DNA of 64,000 bases from Centroberyx gerrardi (lineage: Eukaryota; Chordata; Actinopteri; Beryciformes; Berycidae): contig NC_135997.1 in assembly GCF_048128805.1 (NCBI RefSeq), positions 17,354,116-17,418,115 of the forward strand, given 5' to 3'. Numbering within the stretch: position 1 is the stretch's first letter; each line of letters starts with the position of its first letter. The position numbers and the translations under genes are program-made. The notes below the pieces were generated by a model. The model had not been told where the DNA came from. It made no database searches and saw nothing but the letters and a program-made list of their open reading frames with translations. Positions 25,553 to 38,398 of the stretch are shown in pieces.

Positions 25553-26050
25553 TGAACAAAAAAAGTATGCAAGCATTTATATGTGTGGGCATATGTTCAT
25601 TTAGAGCAGGTCTGTGTGGGAAAATGTTCATTGATTGGGTAAAATGATGTTATATCTTATATTAAAAAGGATTTTAAAATAGCAAAAGGGCCCCTTTTAG
25701 GTTAGGAAGAGGATTCAGATAACCTTTTTTAAATGATATTTCCCCTGGTATCTTTATGCCTCTATCTCCCAATCATTCGTTTTTATTAGCCCGTCTTCCA
25801 GCACAATCATATCTCAGCTGCTTTCCATATTTGCGTAACTCAGGCTTTGGTGGATATGATTTTACGGGTTGTTAAAGTTGAATGATTTTTTAGGTAGAAT
25901 GCCTGCAGACTGAGTTGATGGTTTCACTTCGATTAACCAAAGTTTCTCACCATCTGTGAATAAGGAGAGGGAGATGAAGTTGAGGAGCGGGGTTTGCAGA
26001 GGCGTTATAATGGAGAAGTCAGTTGATTTATGTAATGTCTGTCCACACAG

Positions 26051-26146
26051 CGTCTCCTGCGGCATACCTTCGACTCCAGCACCTACTAATGAAGAAGAAC
26101 TGACCAGATGGCTGGATGAGGAAAGATGGAAACAATCCTGCCTGCG
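26051..26146 (+). other. Exon-like patch of unknown origin
   Basis: A 96-bp open stretch lies between a plausible acceptor (TGTCCACACAG, ending at 26050) and a good donor (CTGCG/GTAGGT at 26147). In the second frame it reads SCGIPSTPAPTNEEELTRWL then DEERWKQSCL, an unusually protein-like mix of charged residues. I do not recognise it, and I cannot find partner exons. It could be an exon of an unannotated gene, a lost exon or chance. Confidence 0.25.
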
Positions 26147-26628
26147 GTAGGTTCAGTCAGATGGCACAGACAGCACTGTCTCTCTGTCTGTGTGTGTGTG
26201 AGTGAGTGTGTGTGTGTGTGTGAGTGTGTGTAAGCGTAATTACTAACACTAAAAGTAACTAAGGAATTAAAGAAAATGTTTTATTAAAGTACGATAGAAA
26301 TAAAGACTGAAAAGAAACTATATGCCTCCGAACTGATGTAAATCATCAAAATATCTAATAATAGCAAAAATGAGAGTTTGTGGAGAAGAGAACGATCTAG
26401 AAATGAACTAAATCTCTATCAAAACATCAATCATTTTCCAACAATTTGCACTTGGGCCATTCTTTAACATTGGTACACATTCAAGACGTTCCCTGTCAAA
26501 ATACTTGGAGGCCATTGGACACGTTTCTAGCTGAATTTATTCTTCCTTTCTGTCCTTTTCTAGTTCATGTGCCTTGGTTATAAGGCAAGGTCGCAACAGT
26601 TTTGTTTTTCCTGTCAATATACCAAAAT

Positions 26629-26932
26629 GGAAACTAAATAAAATGCAACCTAAAATAACACAATACAAACAAAACCCGGCAAACAACTGAAATTTAAAGG
26701 CAGTCTATGTAAGATTTTCATTTTAATCTAGGCTGCAATCTTCTCAGTAGGTCAAAAGATGGTCATAAGAGGGATGAACGTCTAATCTATTCATTCCCCC
26801 ATTTGGATGTTGTTGTCCCCATTCAGCTCAATGTATGTTTTTTACGGGTCAATCCTGATGTGAAGAACTGATGCAGAGTTGGACGGCAACTAAATCAAAT
26901 GCAAACTAAAATAACACAATACAAACTAAAAC
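26629..26932. repeat. Pair of 47-bp direct repeats around a 209-bp segment
   Basis: 26629-26675 and 26885-26932 are near-identical copies sharing CTAAAATAACACAATACAAA-like sequence, with about six differences. They flank a 209-bp unrelated segment. This could reflect an old tandem duplication or an insertion. Confidence 0.8.
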
Positions 26933-27451
26933 TTCCAAACTTGGCATTGGAATGGTGGCACTGAGGAGGGAAGAGTGGATAAAATAAATTGGCAGAATAT
27001 CTACTGAGATTTCTGGCATTGTGGTTAAGGTTGGTGTTGTGGGTTCACACACATACTAACCTTAACACACACCCATAATAACACACAAAACTCACCCAAG
27101 GTTACCTGTAGCTCACAGGGTTTCAAAGTGTCATTTAATGACCTCTGGAGTTTCTGTTCGTCTTGTAATATTATGGATTAGTGTTAAAAATTGGATCAAA
27201 TTGGTAGATAATCGCTCTCTCTCTCTCTCTCTCTCTCACACATACACACACACACACATACACAGACACATGAATACACACACACACAAATAATTTTATG
27301 AGAGAGATTATACAAATTAATCATCTAGAGAATTTTCTTCATGTCTTCCGTGTAAAATTGCGGAAGAGAAAACAATGAATTAATGTCTGCTATATGTATC
27401 AGATTGTGAAAATGTCAGTGCAACAAGGGTGAGATTTGATAAAAGTAAGGC

Positions 27452-27480
27452 GTGTCTGTGTGTGTGTGTGTGTGTGTGTG
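27452..27480. repeat. GT-dinucleotide microsatellite
   Basis: About 29 bp of GT repeat, about 100 bp before a long CA tract. Confidence 0.9.
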
Positions 27481-27585
27481 GGAGATTGGGTCAAGTGATT
27501 GGCTTGTATTCTGCACCAAGAATGTAATCCTTCCTCAATGCAATATATTCTACTGTCACCACTCTATCCATTCCAAATCTGTTGT

Positions 27586-27623
27586 CACACACACACACGC
27601 ACACACACACACACACATACACA

Positions 27624-27673
<50 letters not shown>
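27586..27673. repeat. CA-dinucleotide microsatellite
   Basis: About 88 bp of CA repeat with CG and TA interruptions. Confidence 0.95.
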
Positions 27674-27674
<1 letters not shown>

Positions 27675-28479
27675 GTACCCATGCCTCAGTGCACACACAA
27701 CCCAACAAACCAATATACACACCCTCCTCTTCTATATTGTCTCTTTTGGGCACCGAGACTTCTGGGATTTATAGCCATATTTCCTCTCTGTGGGTGGACT
27801 GACTACATGATTCTCTGAGTACAATTTCAATATACTGTATGTAAAGGGGAACAAAGCTGCTTTCCCAAAATTGATATACTGTATATTTTCAAAGTTTCTA
27901 TAATTTTTTTGAGGAAAGGAAGTTGATCTCCAACACTGCTTAATTAGTGCATGTAGCTGTGAAAATACAATGAAACCCCACCAAGAATGAATGTTCTGTC
28001 ATTATGGCTATAATTACATGGAGTGAAAAAATGTATGGTTCACTAGGTAATGTAGATTTAATTTATGATATGCAACAATTTCCAGTTATTTCTTGCTTGT
28101 TGTGTTCATAAATCCAACTGCTGCTTTGTGTACAAAAAACAAAAAAAGACTAGTCTGGTTCCATTGAAACAGAGCAAACAAGATATTTTAGGACTCTAAA
28201 ACAGGTTCAGGTGATACATATGATCAAAAGAAGACAATAATGAATTAGATGCATGTTGGCACTAATAAACCTTCAGGCAAGCATGTAAATTAAAAGGCAC
28301 ACTGTAAAATTGTCAGTCAAAAACGTTGAGCGCCACCAGGACGAGACTGTGTGTGTTTGCTGTTGAAGGCATCGTGGGATGATATGAATGTCAAAATTAT
28401 GGATATAACAATATGATAAACCTATATAGCATTTGTCTCTTACTTGTAGTACTTAGACATGCAGACAATACTGGCTCCT

Positions 28480-28988
28480 GAGTCAGCTAACGGCTCCGTT
28501 GCCTCTTGCTGCGAACAATGAGTCCAAATGGGGTTTGTCAAAATATCTCCAAAAAATCCAGTTTGTGAAAACAATATGGCGACCAACCGATGTATTTATA
28601 TCCACATTTCGGAAAGCAGCAGCACCGCACCATTTCCACTCAGTAGATAGTCTTCTACCAAACTCTACTGTTTACAATCTGAGCTAACCGTCCGCAAACT
28701 ACATCACGCCGCCCGTAACGCACTTTCACCCCACAGCAGTCTGTGCTGCAGCAGAGGAAAACAGTTCTGTGATTTCTTGATTACTTAAAGTGTGTCTAAT
28801 GGCGGAAGTGTCATGTTTACTCTCAACTCCCCTGTGGAGCCTACAGACAGCTTGTTTGGAGATATTTTGACAAACCCCATTTGGACTCATTGTTAGCAGC
28901 AAGAGGCCTAGCAGCGGAGCTCACAACCGACAGCTGACTATACAGCTAAATTGTATATGTCCAAAATCACCAAACTTATCCTTTAAGT
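28480..28988. mobile_element. Foldback (long inverted repeat) element
   Basis: 28501-28552 is the reverse complement of 28856-28907 at 51 of 52 positions, with a 303-bp spacer. The similarity continues outward imperfectly (GTCAGCT...CTCCG on both sides). The right side runs to about 28988, ending CAAACTTATCCTTTAA. No transposase frame is present. The layout fits a non-autonomous foldback DNA element; the family is not named. Confidence 0.75.
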
Positions 28989-31948
28989 TTGGACAATGCT
29001 AACAAAACATTTTGGCTAACAGGCTACTATGATACTGAACGACAGCTAACCTAATGGGGCATAACAGCATAGTGGATCTGTTCTTCTTGACGATACCCTG
29101 TGAATGATGTGCTTGTCCTAATTATTCCAGGACTGTAGTGACTTCACCTACAGCAACAGCAGATGCTGCACACCTAGCCAGGCTCTGTGGGACTTCTCTG
29201 TGTATTTGTTTGCGTTCGAGCGTTCGAGCAATTCAAAGTGAATCCTCTTCCTGGTTTGGTTGAGGCTCCTCCTTTGTGCCGAAAGTCAATCCTGCACATT
29301 TCGTGGGAAATCGTACCTTGGGGACAAACATAACATAAACACATAGACAGCAACATATAGAATTAACCAATTTACACAGCAGCGGTCTCCTTTTTCTCCA
29401 GCCATTATACTATACTATCAAAAATAATGTGAGAAAGATATATTGAGGTAAATATTCTACACTGGGGGCTTTAAATGTTCGGATGATTTTGTAACAAGGG
29501 AGTGTGAAGCCTTTGGAGAGGATGAAGCTTGAGGATGACAGTTGTGCCGCAGCACTGCTCCTTGTCCAACTCAATGAGGAACATAGAGATAAACACCCCA
29601 CTAAGCAATCACAGTGAACATCTGCTCTCCGTCACAGTGACACTGCGGCGCGATGTAAACGCAGCGCCCCTCTCCTCCCGCAGCTGCTGTCTGACAGCAA
29701 ACCGCTCCGCAGAGAAGAAATTGATGATCTAAGCAGAGAGAAGAGAGAAGAATGAGAGAAATAAGAAAAGGAGAGATGTGGCTTGCTACATCTGGCATGG
29801 CAGACAGCAGAACAAAACAAACTTTTGTAGTGTAAGTTCCTCTCATGCAGCCTGCAGGCCGGGGGCTATTATAATTTACTCTCCATATGCTAAGAGCGAA
29901 GCCGTCTGAGCCCCGATGAACAGTTAGTGAAAGTGCACAAAGCTCAGCTATTTTCTGCAGTGATTATGGAGATGAGAAAATTGAATGGACTAAGTAGAGT
30001 ATGTATAGATAAGAAAAAAATAGAGCTGTGAACATCTAATCTACCCCAACTGGGATGTGTTGAATTGAACTGGAATCTAATGAAATCTCTATGGGATAAT
30101 ATTAGTCCTGCTAATAGTAAAGAGTATAGAGTATTTTTTTTTTTCCAGATGGATCCAACAGCACAGTTGGAGAATGTGCTGGGAGAAATGAATTACAATG
30201 ATATTTATCTGTGTTGATAGGATTGGATAGGATAGGATAGGTTGGATAGTTTTAGGACATATTGTTGTACAGAATCTCAACCATTAGGTAAATGCTATAC
30301 GACTATAAACACAGAGAGGTGGCTATAGGGAAAAAATTAAAAAGTCACCAGAGGAGAAAATTGGGGATTGGAGGTCACAAATCTTTCCTCATGGCAGGGG
30401 TTTTCCATTCATAAACAACAACAACCAATTAACCTCTGACACCTGGGCTGGATTGGCATGTCAGTCTTTGTCGCATCCTGGAAATACTGCAGTTTGGTTC
30501 CTGTTCTAATGGTTGGCTTTATGGATTGAGTATGTAAATCATGTTGGATAGTCTCAGATTTATCGCCGAATCATATTGGTCTTAGGCTTTGTCTTCTTAA
30601 AATGCTAATCAGCTTGACTCTCTTCTCTTCGGCATTCCTGCTTTTCTGACAGTTGTCAGTGGAGAGAGACAGGGAACAGCTTGATGTAATGCAGCTCATG
30701 AGCTGGGACCCACAACACTAAAAAACATTATACATGTATGTCTGATGGAATATATGAAGCCCTCTTTGCACTTTAAAAATATTTGTTACATACCGTATGT
30801 ACATAAGTCAGCTAAATAACTAGTTGTGCGAACTTTATTACTTGTAAATACAAGCTGAAAAATTATTTATTTACAGTTCGTTCACTGATTATTTGACTGA
30901 TTATATTTCTCCTCTAATGTTTGCCCAACTCATGGTTGGTTATTGTTCATTGGATTTCATGTTTTTCATTCTATTCAATATAATTTCCTCATGGTACCCT
31001 GGCCCAGTACACGATTGGTCATGTAATAATAATAATAATTCAGTAATATCATCAGACATCAAGAACTGTGATATGACTAAAAACTAAGAACAATATAATG
31101 AAATCCTTTGATACATATCTGTCATTTGTTTTTATTTAGAAAATAAAATGCAAATTATTGTTATTTGATTAAAAAAGCAAACATCCATTATTTACAAAGA
31201 GATGTTGATAGTAACTAAGAACTATTGTAATACATGGACATACTGTATCTTATGGCTGATTCACCAATGGTTTGCTTGCAGTTATTTGATTCTGCATGCT
31301 TGAGTTTGATCAAAGTAGTCCAGGGATAAAGAATTTACCATTCAAGACCAATAATTGATCCATTAATTTTTATTTGGGCTTAAAAGATCATGCATGATGC
31401 ATGATAAACCCTGAAGATAGCATATTAAAGCGCTATGCAGCACATATTTGAAACATTAGGCTAATGAAATTCAAAAAGGTGAAAGGATAAAATGAATAAT
31501 GAAAAACGATTACTTGACATTCAGATATTTTCCTTACTCTGTAATGGAGGGGGGTTAACATGTTTAAAATGTCGAAAATGTTCATGTGGTATGGATAATG
31601 CCAGGCTATCGTCAAATTAAAGCTGGCAGTTTGCACTTTAAGTTCATACTCATTGTGTCAATTCTTATCCAAAGTAATGAGACTATATGGAGCTTAAAAT
31701 GTGTCGCCAAATACTGTATGACGCTCACTGTAGGAGCAAATGGACAAGCCTCGGTGAATATATTGTATATAAGAAGTTTGTGACCAATATCACCTTGAAT
31801 GGTTTTAGTTTAATTTGAGTAATTTATTTCAGTACTGTTATCAGAGGGGCAATTTCACCAACTGCTATTTCTCTTCTATGTTTTAACATGAAAACATGAA
31901 CAATCACAATTGATAGCCTGCGGCCTTTGCCTCTGCTTGTGTACTATA

Positions 31949-32015
<67 letters not shown>

Positions 32016-32051
32016 GCTCTCGCTCTCTCCCTCTCTCTCTCTCTCTCTCTT

Positions 32052-32099
<48 letters not shown>

Positions 32100-32108
32100 G
32101 CTCTCTCC

Positions 32109-32175
<67 letters not shown>

Positions 32176-32213
32176 GCTCTCTCCCTCTCTCTCTCTCTCT
32201 CTCTCTGTCTTTC
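31949..32213. repeat. 265-bp CT-rich polypyrimidine tract
   Basis: An almost pure CT repeat of about 265 bp with sparse A, G and T interruptions. The interruption motif CGCTCTCTCCCTC recurs at 32021, 32099 and 32175, so the tract has a higher-order unit of about 77 bp. It creates artefactual Ser/Leu and Arg/Glu open frames. Confidence 0.95.
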
Positions 32214-32382
32214 TTTGCATGAAGGCACATCAATAGACCTCTGTTCACCCAGAGAATTGAATTGATTCAATATAATGAATTGCTTAGACTTAGGGGGGAT
32301 GGAAGGGGGGTGAGGTGTAGTGGGGGTGTGGGGAGCACAAATCAGGCCACGGGGCCACTTGTTGGTAGCATTCAATACACGT

Positions 32383-32383
<1 letters not shown>

Positions 32384-32421
<38 letters not shown>
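32384..32421. repeat. CA-dinucleotide microsatellite
   Basis: About 38 bp of CA repeat, 170 bp downstream of the CT tract. Confidence 0.95.
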
Positions 32422-32422
<1 letters not shown>

Positions 32423-32734
32423 TTGTTCAGGCATGTATATTGCACTTTTATATGTTTATGTGGGAGTGCCTGTTGTGCTTCAGTGCATTTGTTTATGGAG
32501 GCTTGTCAGCCCGTTATGATTCATCACAACTACACCGAAAATCTTTTCACCGCATGTGTGTAATCCATGTTTGTCTGCACAGATTCATATTTCTCCTTCC
32601 AAAACGTTGTGATGATGAAGAAGAATGGTGATTGCAGGTCTGTGTGAGGACGGCAGCGACTGAATCACAGAGAAAATGTTAAAAGACAGTGCCAGTTCAG
32701 GGACAGGTGCCAGCGTCCTGTGGCCTGAGGCCCC

Positions 32735-32754
32735 TTAGCTACTACTAAGGGGCC

Positions 32755-32802
<48 letters not shown>

Positions 32803-33184
32803 CACCGGGTATCTCCAGAACTGGTCTGTAATGATTAAGGACAACAGGCGTCTCGTTCACATGAGTCTGTGACAGCTTACCGCCTGCTGGAGAACACTGA
32901 GACCCAAACTGCACTCCGAACACCACAGCAGCCCCAGCTGCAGCGCCGCGCTCAACCACATTATCTGGGTCACGGCACCACTGAAACCCATTTTTGCTGG
33001 CAGGCACTTTGTATTCAGTATTTGCTCTCAGCCTGACTCGAACCACGAACCCTCCGCTCACCAGCACTGTGTGACCATGACAGTGGAATATGCACTGTTC
33101 TGTCCGCTCCCTCGCTGGAAAAGGATCCAGTTCAGCTGGTGTAGCAGGAGTATTTCCACTCAGGAGTGAATTAACGCCAGTCAC
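32735..33184 (-). other. Unassigned 149-codon open frame
   Basis: An open frame on the minus strand, of which about 125 codons lie outside the GT microsatellite at 32761-32800. It is GC-richer than its surroundings and has a mixed, protein-like composition (for example FQWCRDPDNVVERGAAAGAA). I do not recognise a family and see no clear neighbouring exons. It might be a single-exon gene, a lost exon, part of a repeat or chance. Confidence 0.2.
32761..32800. repeat. GT-dinucleotide microsatellite
   Basis: 40 bp of uninterrupted GT repeat. Confidence 0.95.
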
Positions 33185-34531
33185 ATTACTTGGCTATGCA
33201 AACTCATACTCCCAGTATTTTTTTTTTGCAGATCCAACAAGATATTGTTTTACATTTACATCCTCACTTCAGGGCATGCTGTTGCATCATGAAGACAAAT
33301 CATCGCTGCTCGTCTCAGGTGACTTTATTACTGTGGGTGGGGTTGTTTTTGCGATTCAGAACTGGGCACTTGGGAGGTTTTCTTAATCGTTCTCCAAGGA
33401 GAGGGGGAACTCATGGTTCTGCATGCACACAGGGAAAAGCCTACCTGCTAAATGTTCGTCAAAGTTGCAACACAATTCTATCATGTAAAATTGTTTTTCA
33501 ACCTTAACGTCCACTTCATCTCTGATATGCCATATGGTTTTGTTTGGGTCAATGTGTGTGAGTTTGTATTCATGCTCTGTCTCTCTCCTCTCTCAGTAGG
33601 AGGCCTCGATGTGATGCTAGTAGAGATGAGATCAGGAACATCCAGTATTATAGTATGTAATGCTCTATAGTTCTATGGTGCGCATTCCTAAGTACAAATG
33701 GCATTCAGTAAATAACGACGATGCAGTTGTTTTCCTCCTAAGTTATGGCGTTTACTTATTCCAGTGTTCTGCAGGACAATCATCACAACACAATCTGCCA
33801 AACAAGACTGAAAACTGGCTTCTGCTGTATCTGTGTTTAGCATAAGTTTCCCAGCCTTCGGCAACTTGAATACTTAGTATCTGAAAATGGCATTGTAAGT
33901 CCACATTGCTGCTGATAAAGATGGCTGATTACTGCGATGAGGCACCCTGTCACTCTAATTTACACAAATAGCACACTCCCACTCTGACTGCTGCTCAACC
34001 GTATTAACGAGAGAGCAAATGTCTCCGGCAGTCAAACCCATAGAGCCTAATTTAATCTACATGCACACTTCCACACAAATAAACCCACACTCTGATATTC
34101 ATTCCAACTAACAACATGCACATATAGCATTTATTATTCATTTGAGCATGTAATTATGCAATTTGAGATGTGTGTTTTCTGAATGACATCACATCAGTGA
34201 GGATGACTTGTGTAATGTGTGATTTCAGTGATGTGAAGCAGTTGAAACACCTGGTTGAAACACCTGGCTGCACTCTGAGACAGCAGGGAGCGCTGGGGTT
34301 CGGTAGGGAATGACAGGGACGAACCCCGAGTTCAGGTTTGGGAACATCAACACATCAGAGACCGCAGTAACGTGCCTGTCCTGATTGGCCGTACCGCTCT
34401 CTATGGAGCTGATGATGACAGGTGAGAGAGACACTGAGCTGTTAATGAGAAGGTTCCTGATTGGACAAAACCTCTGGGTCATTCCCAAGAATGATTGTGT
34501 GCTGAATCATGCAAGCTTTTTATGTCCTGAT

Positions 34532-35095
34532 CAGTGTTGGGCTCTGTACTGGAAAAGAAATAATAAATTACACATTACTCATTACTTTTCTTCAAAGTAA
34601 TGAATTACTTTACTTCTTACTCCCCGAGAAAAGTAATTAGTTACATGACTTGTTACATTACTTTTGCGTTACACCCTAAACCAATTGTGCTAGCCTTACT
34701 TCATTGGGCCAATAAATATTATAGAATCTAAGCCCACATTACCAGCAGAAGTAGTCTAAATAATGACAGTCACACAATCTTTCCTTTAAGGTTTTTTAAT
34801 AAAGCTAGAACCTACAGCATTAAATTCAGACTTTCCGAGTCATTTTTACCACGTTGTTGGCTCGTTCATGTGCGCTCTACTCGAAATTCTGATATTTCCG
34901 ACATTGAAAGCGAGAGAAGACAATGGGAATCTTTCAAAAGATATCAACCTATGCCAATAAAGAGGTTAAAGAAGCTGAAAAACGTAACGCAAGGAACGAC
35001 CAATCTGTTAGATCAGTAACACAAATGTGATTACTGAAATTGGAACAGTAATGCCTTACTTTACTCCATTACAGGAAAAAGTAATGCATCACTTT
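34532..35095. mobile_element. Degenerate terminal-repeat element (CAGTGTTGGG type)
   Basis: The left end CAGTGTTGGGCTCTGTACTG is followed by many TTACTT/AAGTAA-type words. The right side has GGAACAGTAATGCCTTACTT and GGAAAAAGTAATGCATCACT. This is the usual look of a group of small DNA elements of fish that start CAGTGTTGGGGAGTAA. A related left end occurs at 43943. There is no coding frame. Confidence 0.45.
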
Positions 35096-35980
35096 AGAAT
35101 ATTTGGCGTTTGTATGTTGTGAGCACAGTGTGAGTAGGTTTGGCATGCAATAACCCTGCATGCCAAAGATTTATCTTTGGGCAAAACCAACACAGGGTTT
35201 ACTGAACGATGCACAGTTCCCACTTCAAGACTGTGGCAGAACACGCGATGCTGCCAGGCTGAGGAACAGAAAGTCCTGGCTCATGTTTAGCTACTCACCC
35301 ACTAAGGTCTGGGTCAATATTATTCCATCTTAGAAAATGTATTGAAATGCCACTGGGATTTGCTGATAAGTGGCATCATTTCTTTGCAAGACATTCTTAC
35401 TTATTATGCTAATTCTGCCCTGTCATATACTGATGACCTTAAGATGCTCAAAATCTGCATGTTTTCCAGTAATGTGATCGGCAGCCCGTCACAACCAAGT
35501 GACCCAAGTATCTCCACATCCACTCAAGCCATAAAACCCAAATGAGCTACATCTGTATGTCTGCAAATAGGGTCAGCAGTGGGGGTTAAGGTTCAATTGA
35601 TCTGAGCAGTGAGTGGTGTCAGTGACTATTTCAGGAGAATAAATGCATAATAAGAGGCACAGTTCTGTATATTCCATCCTCTTATATTTCATTACTAATT
35701 TTCTGTTGCCCCCCCTTTCCCCTTTGCCCACCCTCTCCTCTCTGACCGCTGTTTTTTTCCAATCTGCCATCGTTTACGTTCCATCTCTATTCTCTCCATA
35801 TGATGTCAGGTACAGGATGGTGCCAGATGGTTCGTGACAGTGGCTTGCGTGCTGTTGGTTGATCTGGTATCAGACTGTGGTACAGAGAGGTTCAACCATG
35901 GCTGAGTGCTACAGATTACTCAATGCACGCAAAACCTGCAGAGGCATCTGCCGTCCTGCGCTTAGATTCAAACATACCAG

Positions 35981-35982
<2 letters not shown>

Positions 35983-36023
<41 letters not shown>
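35983..36023. repeat. CA-dinucleotide microsatellite
   Basis: About 41 bp of CA repeat. Confidence 0.95.
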
Positions 36024-36026
<3 letters not shown>

Positions 36027-37978
36027 GTATAGAGAAGACTGACTGACAGAGTGTGCCATGATTTGGTGAAAGGACTGGAGTATGATAGTTTATATTGCAT
36101 ATTTGAGAGATTAAATCTGTGAGACATACAGTAGGGTGAAACACCACATTTTTTTTCAGATGGATTGGTTGGTCAGGCATTGCATCATCAAAATGTCATG
36201 CTGTTTGTTTATAGTAGATGATGGGTCAGGTTAAATTTAAATTTTTAAGTTAAACAACTGGTTACTCTGGGTCAGATTAAAGGATTAAAGGATTTGTATA
36301 GTTGGGTTGGGGGAATGAGTAAGAAAGAGCTAAATTTAGGCAACAACAACAACTTTGTCTTATGTGTAGCCAGACTTTTCATACTTTGGTTTTAGTGGTA
36401 TTCAGGTAGCCGAAAGCTCCGGCTTGAGTCATTTGAATAAGAGTGGATTTTTCAGAATTTTCTGGAATTATTTTTTTAAAATGACATTTGACTAGTCGTT
36501 GTCATCTAAAAGAGAATGTTTAATGTAGATACTGAGTGTTATGGTCTCCACATTTTATTCAAATAAAAAGATGTATTGATCATATAAACATCACATAGCA
36601 TAGCACACACACAATACTTAAAAAAAAGAAAAATAAAGATGTTGTATTTTTTCAACCAGTCTCCAACCAATCTAATGCGATGCTCAAAATGATGTCTTGT
36701 GTGTGGACTACCTTAATTTGCCTTTACTTGTTGTTGTACTATGGATTGAGCAGGCTGTGGGTTCGGCTTTGGCAAGGGGATAGGGGGGAAAACAGAGTTG
36801 ACCATCCACCAGCTTTATTGGGACGTAGATGATGCCATTAGTCTGTGGAACATCTGTTGAGTTCATCTTGTGAAAGCTAAGCATTTGGCACAACTTCCCA
36901 CTCCTTTGGCAATTTGTGCCTCTCTTTTACTTTTCAAATGGTCTAAAGTGGTGTTGCTTCGTTCTGAAAAGTTCCTTCATTTGGTTTTCCAGCAGCGTCT
37001 GTAGGAAAAGGAACAGGAGGCTCATCCTTGGAGGTTGTATTATGGCATGATACAACAGCTTTATCCTTTCAGAGTGACTGGAAGCCTATGGCAGTATTCA
37101 GTCATTACAAAATGGATACCAAAATGGATACCTATGACCTTAATATTCACACAGGGCAAGCCAATCTATTATTTAAACTCTGGACTATTAAACCTATGAC
37201 TGTAGCCTCTCAGATCACGTTACATCACCAGAGGAGAGAGAGTGAACGGGTGAGAAAGAGATCACTGCGTTTCATTGATTTAAGTGGGAGAGGTTGTAGT
37301 GAAACTACAGAGGACAATGAAGGTAATAATCATCAATAACAGGAATCATTAGCCCATGGGGTGCAGCCAGAAAAGAGATACACTGCTGTTTCAACCTACA
37401 GTCACATGTAACCCAGTTGTGTTGGGCGTTTAAATCAGAAGATATTTCAGGTGAGTTATTGTTCATTCAGTTTAATTTGTTACAAGAACAGGTCATCACT
37501 TTATTATTTGTCATCATGGCCAACAACTTCTTCAATTTCTTTTTCAGATCAGTTTTTGAACAAATTTATGTATAAACACGAGCAGGAAATACCCAGCCTG
37601 CACATGATCCTGCATAGCTCCACACAAGACCAAAGGTGCTACATTTTCAATCCATTTCAGAAAATTAAATCAAAGTGGACTGAAAAGCCTCTTAACCACC
37701 CGGCCACCCTGCGCTCTTCCCTCGTCCCGCTGTCCCTTTCCGTGTTAAATATCAAGATTTAGCCATTTAATCTAATCTATGATTTGAGCAACCGTGTGAA
37801 TTTTATATGATGCTTTTTTACATGGCATTAACATGATTGAAAAATTACCCATGATCTGCGCTCCATGTGGAGTGTAACGATTGGCATGCTAAACTAATTC
37901 GCTGACCTTCCTGTCAGCATGATGTCCGTTTTTAAATTCACGCTGTATGTGTGCATTTGAACGTGCCTTTGTGCTTGA

Positions 37979-37980
<2 letters not shown>

Positions 37981-38032
<52 letters not shown>
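37981..38032. repeat. GT-dinucleotide microsatellite
   Basis: About 52 bp of uninterrupted GT repeat. Confidence 0.95.
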
Positions 38033-38033
<1 letters not shown>

Positions 38034-38361
38034 TTGTGCACGTGTTCATATTCACATGACACTTTTCCATTTCAAAGTTGATCAGTGGTCCATTTACTCT
38101 TAACACCTTTGTCCCTTCCATTTTACCCGTCATTATCTTTCTCATATCCCACACCTCTCCATTATTCATTACATCACCGCCTCCAACACTTAGGATCTGA
38201 GAGTGCTCAGAGCTTTGGGAACAACTCCTATAAATACACTGTAATTATTATTCATACAGTATAGGTTTTACTATGGGGGCTCCTATAAATATCTCTCCCT
38301 AATACACTCTCTTCCTCTTTCCCTCCCTGTCTCTCTTTCCCACATACATATATGTACACAT

Positions 38362-38365
<4 letters not shown>

Positions 38366-38397
<32 letters not shown>

Positions 38398-38398
38398 A
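38366..38398. repeat. CA-dinucleotide microsatellite
   Basis: About 30 bp of CA repeat with one T interruption. Confidence 0.9.

Noticed and set aside
27452-27818. His/Thr- and Val/Cys-rich open frames
   Set aside because: They are translations of CA/GT repeats.
31944-32420. Long Arg/Glu- and Ser/Leu-rich open frames
   Set aside because: They are translations of the CT microsatellite, not genes.
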